Source of the DNA: Tunicatimonas pelagia
Lineage (GTDB): Bacteria > Bacteroidota > Bacteroidia > Cytophagales > Cyclobacteriaceae
DNA length: 64,000 nucleotides
Reading direction: 5' to 3'
Assembly (NCBI RefSeq): GCF_030506325.1
Contig: NZ_CP120683.1
Location: 248,001 to 312,000, forward strand
Part shown: in pieces, positions 8,897-17,694 of the stretch
How positions within the stretch are numbered: position 1 is the stretch's first letter
How the letters are laid out: the number at the start of each line of letters is the position of its first letter
Made by a program: the position numbers and the translations under genes
Notes under the pieces: model-generated
What the model saw: the letters and a program-made list of their open reading frames with translations, nothing else
What the model was told of the DNA's origin: nothing
Database searches by the model: none

Positions 8897-9689
8897 GACC
8901 TTACAATTTTGTGATAAAGGTAACGACTTACTATTAGCCTTACTGTACGCAAATTAAGTGGTAAACTACTGTATGACTTTTTATACGATTTGCTATTTTT
9001 TTATCCGCTTACTGTGCTTATAAAGCCCACTATTACGCTAATCCTACATGCTATGCTGAAATAGCTAGCCTTGAACTTAGTCAATACGCCTACTCATTAT
9101 CAATTTTACGGAGCTTCTTACTTCACCTATTTTTCAATGATGGCTATTGCCAACGGCTTGTTGCTCACTTAATCCATCGTATACATCAGCACCAAATCCT
9201 CAGTAGTTACATTTTTCTCAGTTTATGTCAGGTATAAGTGAGTGGGTAGTCAGATTTTTGGTAGATACAGGAGACAAGAAGGAACTAGGGGCTGTATATC
9301 TAGTAGTTTTTAATGCCACCCAGTGGCTGGAACTTACTACTAATCGTAGTTTTTGCCATACGACGGCAAGTATTAGCGCTTGCATTGACTAAAATTAGTA
9401 GCCAAATGAGCAGCTTTTGTGGCTATCACGGACAGTTTAGCAAACAACTGAACAGTAATAGCCTACCTATCTATTAGTATCTTAATGGTCTAACCCTATT
9501 GATATAGCAGGGCGTAGGTAACGTTTTATTTATTACGGAAGCACAGTGTAGCAACACAAAGAGGACAAACTGACTGTACTAATCCAACTCGTTCATGATA
9601 AGTTTCTCGGAAGGTTCGGTAAAGATACCGAACCTTTTTATAATTTAGAGGTATTAGAGATATAACCCATTGTTGAATAAGAGAGACTG
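8897..9689. other. 0.8-kb gene-free region with local hairpins
   Basis: No convincing protein gene. A 55-codon open frame (9225-9392, plus strand) has no recognisable product. From 9301 to 9354 TAGTAGT and ACTACTA can pair around a GCCAC/GTGGC hairpin, while ACTAC and GTAGT can form a competing hairpin followed by five T. The stretch ends in a strong terminator-like hairpin just before mrp. It may hold an untranslated RNA or leader; it does not look like tmRNA, RNase P RNA or SRP RNA. Confidence 0.4.
9611..9640 (+). terminator. rho-independent terminator-like hairpin
   Basis: A perfect 10-bp stem (AAGGTTCGGT at 9611-9620, ACCGAACCTT at 9627-9636) with a 6-base loop, followed by TTTTT on the plus strand. 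No plus-strand gene lies upstream for over 2.9 kb, so it either ends an unannotated transcript or attenuates the mrp gene that starts 50 bases later. Confidence 0.8.
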
Positions 9690-10799
9690 ATGAGTATTAC
9701 CCGAGAACAAGTACTAAACGCCCTTCGCACTGTAGATGACCCTGACCTAAAGCGCGATTTAGTAACGTTAAATATGATTAAAGACGTTGCCATTGAGGAC
9801 AACTTGATAAGCTTCACCGTAGAATTAACTACCCCAGCCTGTCCGCTTAAAGAAATTATCCGGCGCGATTGCGAGGCAGCTATTCATAAGCATGTTTCGC
9901 CCGACATCGAACTAGACATTAACATGTCGTCGAACGTAACAACCACCCGTCGACAGAACACTCCGCTGCTACCTGAGGTAAAAAACATTATCGCGGTAGC
10001 TTCGGGTAAAGGTGGAGTGGGTAAATCTACCGTATCGGCCAACTTGGCGGTCACGCTTGCTCAGATGGGAGCCAAAGTCGGTCTAGTTGATGCGGATATT
10101 TTTGGCCCATCGATCCCCACGATGTTTAATGTAGAGTTCGAAAAGCCGCAAGTAAAGCAAGTAGATGGTAAAAATATTATTGTGCCCCTGGAACAGTACG
10201 GAGTGAAGCTAATTTCTATTGGCTTTCTGATGAGTGCCGATGAGGCCATTGTGTGGCGCGGGCCCATGGCTAGCAAAGCCTTGCAGCAGTTTCTGAGTGA
10301 TGTAGAATGGGGAGCTTTGGATTACTTGATTATTGACCTCCCCCCCGGCACCAGCGATATTCATTTAACGTTGGTGCAATCTGTACCAGTAACTGGATCA
10401 GTGATTGTTACTACACCTCAGAAAGTGGCTTTGGCAGATGCTCGGAAGGCACTCGCTATGTTTCGCCAGCCGCAAATTAACGTGCCGGTGTTGGGATTGG
10501 TAGAAAATATGGCGTACTTCACTCCGGCGGAGTTACCTACCAACAAATATTATATTTTTGGTGAAGCGGGGGGAAGAACATTGGCCGAGAAGAGTGCCAT
10601 TCCGTTTTTAGGCGAGATTCCGTTGGTACAGAGCATTCGTGAGAGTGGTGACCGAGGGTATCCTGCTGCCATCCAGTCGGAAGAAACTACGGAATGGGAG
10701 GCTTTTGCTACTTTAGCGCAGGAGTTTGCCCGACAAGTAGCCATCCGCAATAATAACTTGGATAAGACCAAACCCGTAGAAATGAAAACTTTTAACTAG
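9690..10799 (+). CDS. Mrp/NBP35-type P-loop Fe-S carrier ATPase
   Basis: 369 residues. The N-terminal 85 residues form a MIP18/DUF59 domain with the conserved Cys in LTTPACPLKE. The C-terminal domain is a ParA/Mrp P-loop ATPase with deviant Walker A GKGGVGKSTVSANLA, then LVDADIFGPSIP and LIIDLPPGTSDIHLT. Family members hold and transfer Fe-S clusters in the cytoplasm. The CxxC often found near the C terminus of Mrp/NBP35 is absent here (ENMAYFTPAELPTNKYY). A NifU-type scaffold follows 89 bases later, which supports a shared Fe-S role. Confidence 0.92.
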   Translation: MSITREQVLNALRTVDDPDLKRDLVTLNMIKDVAIEDNLISFTVELTTPACPLKEIIRRDCEAAIHKHVSPDIELDINMSSNVTTTRRQNTPLLPEVKNIIAVASGKGGVGKSTVSANLAVTLAQMGAKVGLVDADIFGPSIPTMFNVEFEKPQVKQVDGKNIIVPLEQYGVKLISIGFLMSADEAIVWRGPMASKALQQFLSDVEWGALDYLIIDLPPGTSDIHLTLVQSVPVTGSVIVTTPQKVALADARKALAMFRQPQINVPVLGLVENMAYFTPAELPTNKYYIFGEAGGRTLAEKSAIPFLGEIPLVQSIRESGDRGYPAAIQSEETTEWEAFATLAQEFARQVAIRNNNLDKTKPVEMKTFN

Positions 10800-10807
10800 T
10801 TCACAGC

Positions 10808-10877
10808 TTACAGTCCGCAGTCTACAGAATACAAGGTCAAAACGGCAACTTACTGTAGACAACGGACAGTGGACTAA
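10808..10877. repeat. imperfect inverted repeat between mrp and nifU-like genes
   Basis: Arms 10808-10827 and 10853-10877 pair imperfectly (the left arm starts TTACAGTCCGC, the right arm ends GGACAGTGGACTAA). They belong to the same GGACTRTGGAC-type oligomer family as the repeats near 2055. It might partly terminate or process the mrp transcript. Confidence 0.55.
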
Positions 10878-10888
10878 ACGCTAAAACA

Positions 10889-11179
10889 ATGAGCAATCAA
10901 ACAACATTACTACCCCGCATAGAAAATGCTTTGGATGAAATCCGCCCTTACCTGGAAACGGATGGCGGAAATGTAAAAGTACTGGGAGTAGACGACAATA
11001 ATGTAGTGCTTCTGGAGCTACTCGGCTCTTGCGGCCACTGCCCTATGTCGGTAATGACCATGAAAGCGGGCATTGAAGAAACCATTAAACGACTGGTTCC
11101 CGAAGTAACTGATGTGCAGGCGGTCAATATGACCTCAGCGGATGATCCTAACGCCCAGCTACCGGAGAACTTGCGATAG
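10889..11179 (+). CDS. NifU C-terminal-domain Fe-S scaffold protein
   Basis: 96 residues, the length of stand-alone NifU C-terminal (Nfu) proteins. It has the diagnostic ETDGGNVKVLGV and the cluster-binding CGHC (Cys48 and Cys51), followed by PMSVMTMKAGIEETI. Nfu proteins carry [4Fe-4S] clusters to target enzymes. It follows mrp on the same strand and is probably co-transcribed with it. Confidence 0.92.
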   Translation: MSNQTTLLPRIENALDEIRPYLETDGGNVKVLGVDDNNVVLLELLGSCGHCPMSVMTMKAGIEETIKRLVPEVTDVQAVNMTSADDPNAQLPENLR

Positions 11180-11473
11180 TTTTTAGCTTACAATCGCACC
11201 TACGCAAAGCACGGAAATGTGGTGTAAGCCGATGGTATAGTGGTTTGTAGCCCGACACCATCATCGCGACCATTCCACGACGGCGACAGGAAGCGGTCTA
11301 ACGCACCAGCGGGTGGGAGTAGTAAAAGAGCGTAAGGCGGCACAATTAGGCAGTAGTGTGGAAGATAGGCGAATGTAGTTCAGTGTAATCAATGGTTGAT
11401 AGTGTCTTTCTCCGGTTATCGCATCATTTCTAATATTCATCATTCAACGCCAAAGTAGATAGCACTTACGCCA

Positions 11474-12478
11474 TTGAAACCGTATTCAGTACCCATCATT
11501 GACATAAGCCCTCTGGTTAATAACCTAGAAAATCCATTGGTTGCCAAGCAAATTAGTGAGGCTTGCCGAGAAGTTGGTTTTTTTTACGTGGTTGGTCATG
11601 GTGTTTCCGAAGCGTTGCAGCATCGGCTGGAAAATCTGAGTCAACAGTTTTTTGCTTTATCCGAAGAAACCAAGCTAGAGATTAGGATGTCGAGGGGTGG
11701 AAAAGCCTGGCGAGGCTATTTCCCGGTAGGTGATGAGCTTACCTCGGGCAAGCCTGATCTAAAAGAGGGGGTTTATTTTGGTGAGGAATTGAGAAAAGAT
11801 GATCTTAGAGTTCAAGCGGGGTTGCCGCTGCACGGAGCTAACCTTTTTCCGGAGAGCCTGCCTGCTTTTCGAGAAACCGTGCTAGAGTATATGGATGCCA
11901 TGACTCAACTTGGGTACACCCTAATGCGGGGTATTTCACTGAGTTTGGGACTAGAAGCAAACTATTTCAGCGAGCATTTTACTAGCAATGCTTTGACGCT
12001 TTTCCGTATGTTCCATTATCCTTCATCCACTCCTGCTGAATCTTCTGAAAGCTGGGGTGTAGGAGAACATACTGATTACGGGCTGCTTACTATTTTGAAA
12101 CAAGATCAAGTTGGTGGACTGCAAGTAAAAACCAAGCAAGGTTGGATCGATGCGCCCCCGGTGGATAATTCATTTGTTTGCAATATTGGGGATATGCTCG
12201 ACCGAATAACAAGAGGGCTGTATCGCTCTACTCCCCACCGAGTGCTTAATCGTTCGGGTCAAAGTCGCTACTCTTACCCGTTCTTCTTTGATCCTGACTT
12301 CGGCGCAAAAATCTTTCCGGCTGATCTTTCCAATATTGAGGTCTCGGACAATCACAATTTGGATCGATGGGATCAGACGAATATTCATGCTTTTGATGGT
12401 ACCTACGGTGAGTATCTTTTGGCAAAAGTTTCCAAAGTATTTCCGGAGCTTCAACGCGGAGTGATTAATAATCAATGA
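11474..12478 (+). CDS. 2-oxoglutarate/Fe(II) dioxygenase, isopenicillin-N-synthase type
   Basis: 334 residues. It has the DIOX_N domain at the start (VPIIDISPLVNN, then EVGFFYVVGHGV). In the double-stranded beta helix the iron ligands are His199-x-Asp201 (GEHTDYGLLT) and His255 (TPHRVLN), and Arg265-x-Ser267 is the 2-oxoglutarate anchor. The family oxidises small molecules; the substrate here is unknown. The start is TTG at 11474, because an in-frame TAG lies 16 bases upstream and no ATG is available before the domain. The 294 bases before it hold no recognisable feature. Confidence 0.88.
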   Translation: MKPYSVPIIDISPLVNNLENPLVAKQISEACREVGFFYVVGHGVSEALQHRLENLSQQFFALSEETKLEIRMSRGGKAWRGYFPVGDELTSGKPDLKEGVYFGEELRKDDLRVQAGLPLHGANLFPESLPAFRETVLEYMDAMTQLGYTLMRGISLSLGLEANYFSEHFTSNALTLFRMFHYPSSTPAESSESWGVGEHTDYGLLTILKQDQVGGLQVKTKQGWIDAPPVDNSFVCNIGDMLDRITRGLYRSTPHRVLNRSGQSRYSYPFFFDPDFGAKIFPADLSNIEVSDNHNLDRWDQTNIHAFDGTYGEYLLAKVSKVFPELQRGVINNQ

Positions 12479-12651
12479 CGATTGATGAGTAATGAACAGC
12501 AAGAAAAGTGCAGGGTGCAGGTGAATCTATGTAGTTTGAAAGATGCTATTACCCAATAGCTGAGACTTAGCCTCCGACGACCACATAAAATCATTTAGAA
12601 CCTTATCGTTGTTGAGGTACGCTTTAGAAAAATACATCCTAACTTTACCGA

Positions 12652-13482
12652 ATGAATAAATTACTACCTCTGCTTTTCGGCTACTTAGCCATTGTTGGTT
12701 GCAATCGTTCAACAACCAATGATAAACCGACTACAACAACAGAAGATGACCAATCGCTGGAATCTGAATGGATACCATTATTTAACGGACAAGATGTTGA
12801 TAATTGGATAGTAAAAATTCATCACTACGAAACAGGAGAAAACTACGGTCGCACCTTTCGGGTAGCAGATAGCATAATTCAGGTGCGCTACGATGAGTAC
12901 GAGGGGGATTTTAATGATCGCTTTGGTCATTTGTACTACGAGCAGCCCTACTCCCATTTTCATCTGAAACTAGAATACCGATTTGTGGGTGATCTGCATC
13001 CGGGAGCCCCAGCGTATACTCTGCGAAATAGTGGAATAATGTTTCACTCCCAAGATCCACGCACCATGCCTAAAGAACAGAACTGGCCCATTTCAGTAGA
13101 AATGCAGTTTTTAGGGGGCTTAGGTGACGGCAAACCTCGCCCTACCGGAAATATGTGTTCGCCCGGTACGGAAGTGGTCTATCAAGGGCAGATTGATCCT
13201 CGCCATTGTATCAGTTCTTCCTCTGAAACCTACGATGGCGACCAGTGGGTGCGAGCCGAGCTAATTGTCTTGGGTGATTCATTGATAACGCATATCATCA
13301 ACGGAGATACGGTACTACAGTACACGCAACCTCAGATAGGCGGTGGTGTGGTTGAACGGTTTGATCCGGCTCAGAAACCTGACGGCAAACTACTGACCGA
13401 AGGCTACATTGCCCTGCAAAGTGAAGGGCAACCCATTGATTTCCGGAATATTGAGTTACGTAACTTGATGACTAATGACTAA
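12652..13482 (+). CDS. DUF1080 (3-keto-disaccharide hydrolase family) lipoprotein
   Basis: 276 residues. A lipobox ends at AIVGC (about residue 17), so it is a lipoprotein. The body is a concanavalin-like DUF1080 domain (WIPLFNGQDVDNW, LKLEYRF, NSGIMFHSQDP, YIALQSEGQPIDFRNIEL). Characterised DUF1080 proteins cleave 3-keto-glycosides. A second DUF1080 gene lies at 16917. Its last codons (MTND) lie inside an ATGACTA-type intergenic repeat shared with the convergent acyltransferase gene. Confidence 0.88.
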   Translation: MNKLLPLLFGYLAIVGCNRSTTNDKPTTTTEDDQSLESEWIPLFNGQDVDNWIVKIHHYETGENYGRTFRVADSIIQVRYDEYEGDFNDRFGHLYYEQPYSHFHLKLEYRFVGDLHPGAPAYTLRNSGIMFHSQDPRTMPKEQNWPISVEMQFLGGLGDGKPRPTGNMCSPGTEVVYQGQIDPRHCISSSSETYDGDQWVRAELIVLGDSLITHIINGDTVLQYTQPQIGGGVVERFDPAQKPDGKLLTEGYIALQSEGQPIDFRNIELRNLMTND

Positions 13483-13517
13483 TGAGATACGAACATTAAT
13501 CGTTAATCATTCATCAT
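13468..13517. repeat. ATGACTA/TCATTAATC inverted repeat overlapping two gene ends
   Basis: Left arm 13468-13485 and right arm 13503-13517 are diverged inverted copies. They overlap the final codons of both convergent genes and encode MTND in one and MMND in the other. The same family occurs at 53198-53232 and 59090-59159. Confidence 0.65.
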
Positions 13518-14438
13518 CACTTCCGGTTGGGTTTTCCAGCGTTCGTGCATCCAGACCCACTGAGTTAGATCCATCCGAATAAGTTTTTCCAGTACGTCGG
13601 AGAATCGTTGGGTATTGGTTTGAAGATCAGCTTCTGTGTTGCCGGTTTTAGCAATCTCAATTTCAGGCAGTATGGTGATCTTATGCCGTTCGTTGGGTTG
13701 CCGATGAATTGCCATAGGAACCACCGCCGCCTGCGTGCTCTGAGCTAGCCAAGCTGCCCCAATGGGTGTGTAGGTTGGTTTACCAAAGAAGTTGACAAAT
13801 ATTCCTTTGGCCCACTTCACATCCTGATCGATCAGAATAGCCATAACCTCTCCTCGCTTGAGTGCCCGCACTAAAGTCAATACTCCCTCCTGGCTGTAGA
13901 TAGATTTAGCTCCAAACTGGGTGCGATGTTCAATCAGTAGTTTATCTAAGGTTAGATTTTGAAGCTTTCTTCCCACAATATTGAGCGGATAGCCGTGACT
14001 ACTGATGTAAGATGCTACCATTTCAAACGCGCCGGAGTGTGGTCCCAACATAATTACGCCTTTGCCCCGCTGGTAGGCTTGCTCAAAGTGCTCTAACCCT
14101 TCTACATCAATGATCTTGTCCAGATCAGCCGATGAGCGAAAGGAGCTGGAAATAAAAATATCAGCTACGTTCTTAGCGAGTTTCCGAAAGAGTATTTTAC
14201 TAAACTGTTGTTTATCAATTGACTTCGCCTCTTCCGTCAGAGCATAATCAAGATGCTCAGCAATCTTTTTTCGTTCATCAGGAAACAAGTAGTAAGCTAG
14301 CCGCCCCAGTTGCTCATAAATTCCCAGAACCCACCGACGAGGAAACTTTCCAGCTAGCCAGAGTAAGCTCAGGATGAATCGGTACAGTACCGCGTACTTA
14401 ATTTTTTTCCGTAGAGGCTTCCTTTGGGTCATGCTCAA
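13503..14438 (-). CDS. lysophospholipid/lipid A acyltransferase (LpxL/HtrB family)
   Basis: 311 residues. A single N-terminal hydrophobic segment is followed by the LPLAT core, with catalytic HSGAFE in MLGPHSGAFEM (HX4E), IVGRKLQN, MAILIDQDVKWAKGIFVNFFGKPT and AAVVPMAIHR. The family adds secondary acyl chains to lipid A or related lipids at the inner membrane. The length is normal. Start ATG at 14438; the upstream region to the M56 gene holds a terminator for that gene. Confidence 0.87.
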   Translation of the reverse strand: MSMTQRKPLRKKIKYAVLYRFILSLLWLAGKFPRRWVLGIYEQLGRLAYYLFPDERKKIAEHLDYALTEEAKSIDKQQFSKILFRKLAKNVADIFISSSFRSSADLDKIIDVEGLEHFEQAYQRGKGVIMLGPHSGAFEMVASYISSHGYPLNIVGRKLQNLTLDKLLIEHRTQFGAKSIYSQEGVLTLVRALKRGEVMAILIDQDVKWAKGIFVNFFGKPTYTPIGAAWLAQSTQAAVVPMAIHRQPNERHKITILPEIEIAKTGNTEADLQTNTQRFSDVLEKLIRMDLTQWVWMHERWKTQPEVMMND

Positions 14439-14554
14439 TACCTTAGTTACGGGACGAATTACGGTAGAATTGAGCTAATTTGCCAGAAACAGAGCTTGTA
14501 AAGCACTTATTCAACCTACTGTGGATATGATATACCCCATAACTCATATCGCTT

Positions 14555-14588
14555 ATAAAAGATGACCCGATCTTACTAAACCGGGTCA
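14555..14588 (-). terminator. terminator downstream of the M56/TonB gene
   Basis: A 7-bp stem, TGACCCG (14563-14569) and CGGGTCA (14582-14588). On the minus strand it is followed by TCTTTTAT. It lies about 60 bases after the stop of the M56-TonB gene and before the acyltransferase gene. Confidence 0.6.
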
Positions 14589-14647
14589 AAAAGCGTTATT
14601 ACTTACCTACTTCCAGCGTACTGGGCTTACCCTTACTTAATTGCCTC

Positions 14648-16378
14648 CTACTCCCCCTCTATTTTTACTCGTTCGTACCCAACGGCACTAATGTACAGGT
14701 CATTAGCTTTATCAGCCTCTACACTAAAATTACCGTCCAGATCAGATACGGTTCCGGTGGTAGCTCCGGCTACTACAATGTTCGCACCGGGAAAACCCTT
14801 GCCATCTTCAGCATAGATTGTACCTGACCATTTACCATCGGCGTAATCGGCGTTTACAGTAAATGTATTATTTACTACCTTGGCTTCGGCTACCTCTATT
14901 ATTTCCTGTTTACCAAGATTGTCTCCATTCAGGATAAAAGTGATCGGCATCACCATTCGCACCCGTACCGGTTTCCCTCGCTGCTTTCCGGGTTTAAACG
15001 CAGGAGAATTTTCTACGACTCGTACTGCTTCTTGGTCGCAGCCCGCTCCAATTCCTTTAATTACTTGCACATCCGTTAGCGAACCATCTTTCTCTACTAC
15101 AAACTGAACGAAAACGTGTCCCTCAACGCTCTGCTGCCGGGCTTGGGCAGGATATTTCACTTCGTTGGCTACGTATTGGTAGAAGGCATCCATTCCTCCT
15201 ACGTACTCGGGCATCTCTTCCACTACCGTAAAGAGTTCACCATCTATCCTCGACATATCAGCCAAGTAGTTAAAGTTGACCCCTTCTTTTTTTAGGGCAA
15301 GGTAAATCGTTCTATCAATCTTGTTTACATTCATTGTATGAATGAGTTCGGGGTCAAGATTTTGTAATTTTTCTACGTCAGAAATATCTTTACCCTCAGG
15401 CACATCTACTTTCATGAACGATAACTGATCTTTAATTTCCCTCAGACCGGTCTGCATATCAGCCGGCAAATCGTAAAAGGAGATAGCGTTACTTTGGTTA
15501 CCCATCTCCTTTATTTCCTGATCTAGCTCTTCGCTGCACGCAAATGCGATGAAGAGTAAAGCACCTAGTGCGGATAAGGCTCCCAGCTTCCAGAGGCTTA
15601 CGTTTTTTGCTTGATTTTTCATTGCTGTTAATCGTTTTTTAATTAAACCATCGTGGAACGAGCTGGCCAAGCTCAGTCCATTTGACTTTAGGGTAGAACT
15701 GATCAGTATAGACGAATACTGGTCGATGCTGTACGATTTAAGCGCGTAAGCATCGGCCTGATACTCATGTATTTTTTTAATTTCTTGGGTAGTAAGCCAA
15801 GCCGTAGGTAGCCACCAGAAACACACTTTAAATAGTTCGAAGAACAGTACGTCGTAGGTATGCCCCAGCGTAGCGTGGGCTTGCTCATGCTTTAGAATCA
15901 CATTATAATCCGGCTGATTTTTATTGATGTCAGCATTCAGAAATATCCAGTTGAAGAAGGTGAAGCTCCCTTCAATATCCTGAATTTTACGGATGTAGAC
16001 CCCATCAAATATTTCGTAGTGGCTTCGGCGTTCTAAGTAGACTATGTAAAGTACGCTACCCAAGAATTTGAGCAGAAAGAACGCGCTAACCATTAGATAT
16101 CCCCCGATTAATACCTCTGAGTTCCAGATTGACTCATTAGCCGTAGGGATAACGGTGATAGCTTCTAGCGATAAGGCTTCGGCAGGTGCCGCGTAAATTG
16201 GTTCTGGGCTGCTAAACAGTTTGGGTAGCTTGAGCAGCGGAATGGTCAGTGCTAAAAGTGTAGAACCTAAGAGGTAAAATCGCAAGGTGGCGTACTGCCG
16301 CTCCTTCCGCAGAAAGAACCAGTAGCCTAGCATCAACGCAGAGTGAATAACGGCCAGCTCAAGTAGGTAATTGCTCAT
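14648..16378 (-). CDS. BlaR1-like M56 metallopeptidase fused to TonB C-terminal and carboxypeptidase-regulatory-like domains
   Basis: 576 residues. The N-terminal 290 residues are an M56 membrane peptidase with several membrane segments and the zinc motif His164-Glu165-Gln-Ala-His168. After a last membrane helix near residue 270-280 comes a periplasmic TonB C-terminal domain (about 395-480; YPAQARQQSVEGHVFVQFVV) and an incomplete CarboxypepD_reg-like tail (FPGANIVVAGATTGTVSDLDG). BlaR1-type proteins sense an external signal and cleave the BlaI repressor. The BlaI gene overlaps this one by 4 bases. TonB fusions are common in Bacteroidota; the signal is unknown. Confidence 0.88.
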   Translation of the reverse strand: MSNYLLELAVIHSALMLGYWFFLRKERQYATLRFYLLGSTLLALTIPLLKLPKLFSSPEPIYAAPAEALSLEAITVIPTANESIWNSEVLIGGYLMVSAFFLLKFLGSVLYIVYLERRSHYEIFDGVYIRKIQDIEGSFTFFNWIFLNADINKNQPDYNVILKHEQAHATLGHTYDVLFFELFKVCFWWLPTAWLTTQEIKKIHEYQADAYALKSYSIDQYSSILISSTLKSNGLSLASSFHDGLIKKRLTAMKNQAKNVSLWKLGALSALGALLFIAFACSEELDQEIKEMGNQSNAISFYDLPADMQTGLREIKDQLSFMKVDVPEGKDISDVEKLQNLDPELIHTMNVNKIDRTIYLALKKEGVNFNYLADMSRIDGELFTVVEEMPEYVGGMDAFYQYVANEVKYPAQARQQSVEGHVFVQFVVEKDGSLTDVQVIKGIGAGCDQEAVRVVENSPAFKPGKQRGKPVRVRMVMPITFILNGDNLGKQEIIEVAEAKVVNNTFTVNADYADGKWSGTIYAEDGKGFPGANIVVAGATTGTVSDLDGNFSVEADKANDLYISAVGYERVKIEGE

Positions 16379-16737
16379 GAGTCTTTGGATTTAAGTTCTT
16401 GAATCAGTTCTTCCAGCTCGCTCAGACTGAGGTTATCTTCCTTTGTAAAAAACGAAACCATCTGTTGGTACGACCCACTGAAGTATTTCTTAACGAATCC
16501 TTTCATGAACGATTTGGTGTACGCCTCTTTAGTGATTAAAGGATAATACTTATGCGACTGACCGTGCGATTCGTGTCCGACAAAGCCTTTCTTTTGTAAG
16601 ATTCGAACGATGGTAGAAACCGTATTGTAGGCCGGTTTTGGCTCAGGAAACTCGGCAACAACATCCTTTACAAAAGCTGTTTTCAGCTTCCATAGTACCT
16701 GCATTACTTCCTCTTCAGCTTTCGTCAATTCTTTCAT
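16375..16737 (-). CDS. BlaI/MecI/CopY family transcriptional repressor
   Basis: 120 residues from the ATG at 16737, which gives the usual family start MKELTKAEEEVMQVLWKL. The frame extends to a TTG at 16761, but that start would lie on an operator. Winged-helix features are PAYNTVSTIVRILQKKGFVGH and SHKYYPLI, followed by a C-terminal dimerisation and cleavage region. It represses its own operon until its partner peptidase cleaves it. It overlaps the M56 gene by 4 bases. Three dyads upstream are its likely operators. Confidence 0.92.
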   Translation of the reverse strand: MKELTKAEEEVMQVLWKLKTAFVKDVVAEFPEPKPAYNTVSTIVRILQKKGFVGHESHGQSHKYYPLITKEAYTKSFMKGFVKKYFSGSYQQMVSFFTKEDNLSLSELEELIQELKSKDS

Positions 16738-16760
16738 TACTGTGTATGATTTGCTAACCA

Positions 16761-16831
16761 AACTAAATAATTAGTTCGAAACTAAGTCTTTAGTTTAGAT
16801 AATGCAAGAGAATCTAACTAATAATTTAGTT
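16761..16831. promoter_or_regulatory. three BlaI-type operators (AACTAA-N4-TTAGTT)
   Basis: Three copies of one 16-bp dyad: 16761-16776 (AACTAAATAATTAGTT), 16780-16795 (AACTAAGTCTTTAGTT) and 16816-16831 (AACTAATAATTTAGTT). The half-sites are identical in all three; only the four-base centre differs. They lie immediately upstream of blaI and 86 bases before the divergent DUF1080 gene, so one repressor could control both. Assignment to BlaI is inferred from position and symmetry. Confidence 0.8.
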
Positions 16832-16916
16832 TGCTATGATTACATGCGTTGGAGCCTACTTCGTAAAGTGATTTTTTTGTGTATTTTTGGCGTTATTCAA
16901 CTTAACCTCCAATACA

Positions 16917-17693
16917 ATGGTGCTTCAACTTGGCAAGCTATGCCCTTTCATCGTTCTATTCATTGTACTAATCTACCCTGCTTACGCTCAAATTGGCGTA
17001 GGTGCCACTCCCCCATCCGATGCTGAAGTACTATTCAATGGAAGCAAAAAAATGCTTCACGAAAAATGGACGTACTGGGAAGGCCCTCGCCTATCTGCGG
17101 AGCTACCATTGAAGTGGGAAATTATAGAAGACCCCGTTGATGCGGGCTACGTGGTTAACAGTAATGATCCGACAGCCGCCGGTGGCAAGTACGGAGCAGC
17201 CGACATCGTTACCAAAAAGAAATATCAGGATTTTCGGTTGCACGTTGAATTCTACATTGCCGACGAAGGTGGAAACAGCGGGGTTTATCTCCAGAACCGC
17301 TACGAAATTCAGGTGCTCGATGGCGACTCAACTTCGCACGGTATGGCCACGGTAATTAACGAAACCCCCTCTCCCTACCACGCTTACCGGGGAGTGGGTA
17401 AGTGGAATGCCTACGATATTATTTTCCGAGCCGCCCGCTTTGAAAACGGTCAGCGAACTGAAAAGGCAATGGTCACACTCTACTTCAATGGAGAAAAAGT
17501 ACACGAAAACCAACCGATCACTCAGGTTTGGGGCGGGCCTAACTCGGGAGTTGACGGAGGTAATGATAACGGAAAAGGTATCACCGACACTCCGGGAGGC
17601 ATTAAACTTCAGGCGGAAGGCCATAATGTACTCTACCGCAACATCTGGATTAAAGAGCTGGAATTAGAAGCAGCCGACACTAATATTTTGTAA
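16917..17693 (+). CDS. DUF1080 (3-keto-disaccharide hydrolase family) secreted protein
   Basis: 258 residues from ATG 16917, which opens directly on a signal peptide ending PAYAQ; an in-frame TTG at 16887 would add a polar extension. The DUF1080 beta-sandwich is seen in ADIVTKKKYQDFRLHVEF, DEGGNSGVYLQNRYEIQVLD and GGIKLQAEGHNVLYRNIWI. It likely acts in the periplasm on keto-glycosides. It is divergent from blaI and shares the region holding three BlaI-type dyads, so it may be in the BlaI regulon. Confidence 0.88.
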   Translation: MVLQLGKLCPFIVLFIVLIYPAYAQIGVGATPPSDAEVLFNGSKKMLHEKWTYWEGPRLSAELPLKWEIIEDPVDAGYVVNSNDPTAAGGKYGAADIVTKKKYQDFRLHVEFYIADEGGNSGVYLQNRYEIQVLDGDSTSHGMATVINETPSPYHAYRGVGKWNAYDIIFRAARFENGQRTEKAMVTLYFNGEKVHENQPITQVWGGPNSGVDGGNDNGKGITDTPGGIKLQAEGHNVLYRNIWIKELELEAADTNIL

Positions 17694-17694
17694 T

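Noticed and set aside
9225-9392. 55-codon open frame on the plus strand
   Set aside because: No recognisable motif and no clear promoter or neighbour; it may be chance and I mention it only in the gap entry.
8897-9610. tmRNA, RNase P RNA or SRP RNA in the gap
   Set aside because: None of their diagnostic sequences is present.
11261-11443. Minus-strand 60-residue frame between the nifU-like and dioxygenase genes
   Set aside because: Short, no homology I recognise, no conserved neighbour; the gap is treated as non-coding.
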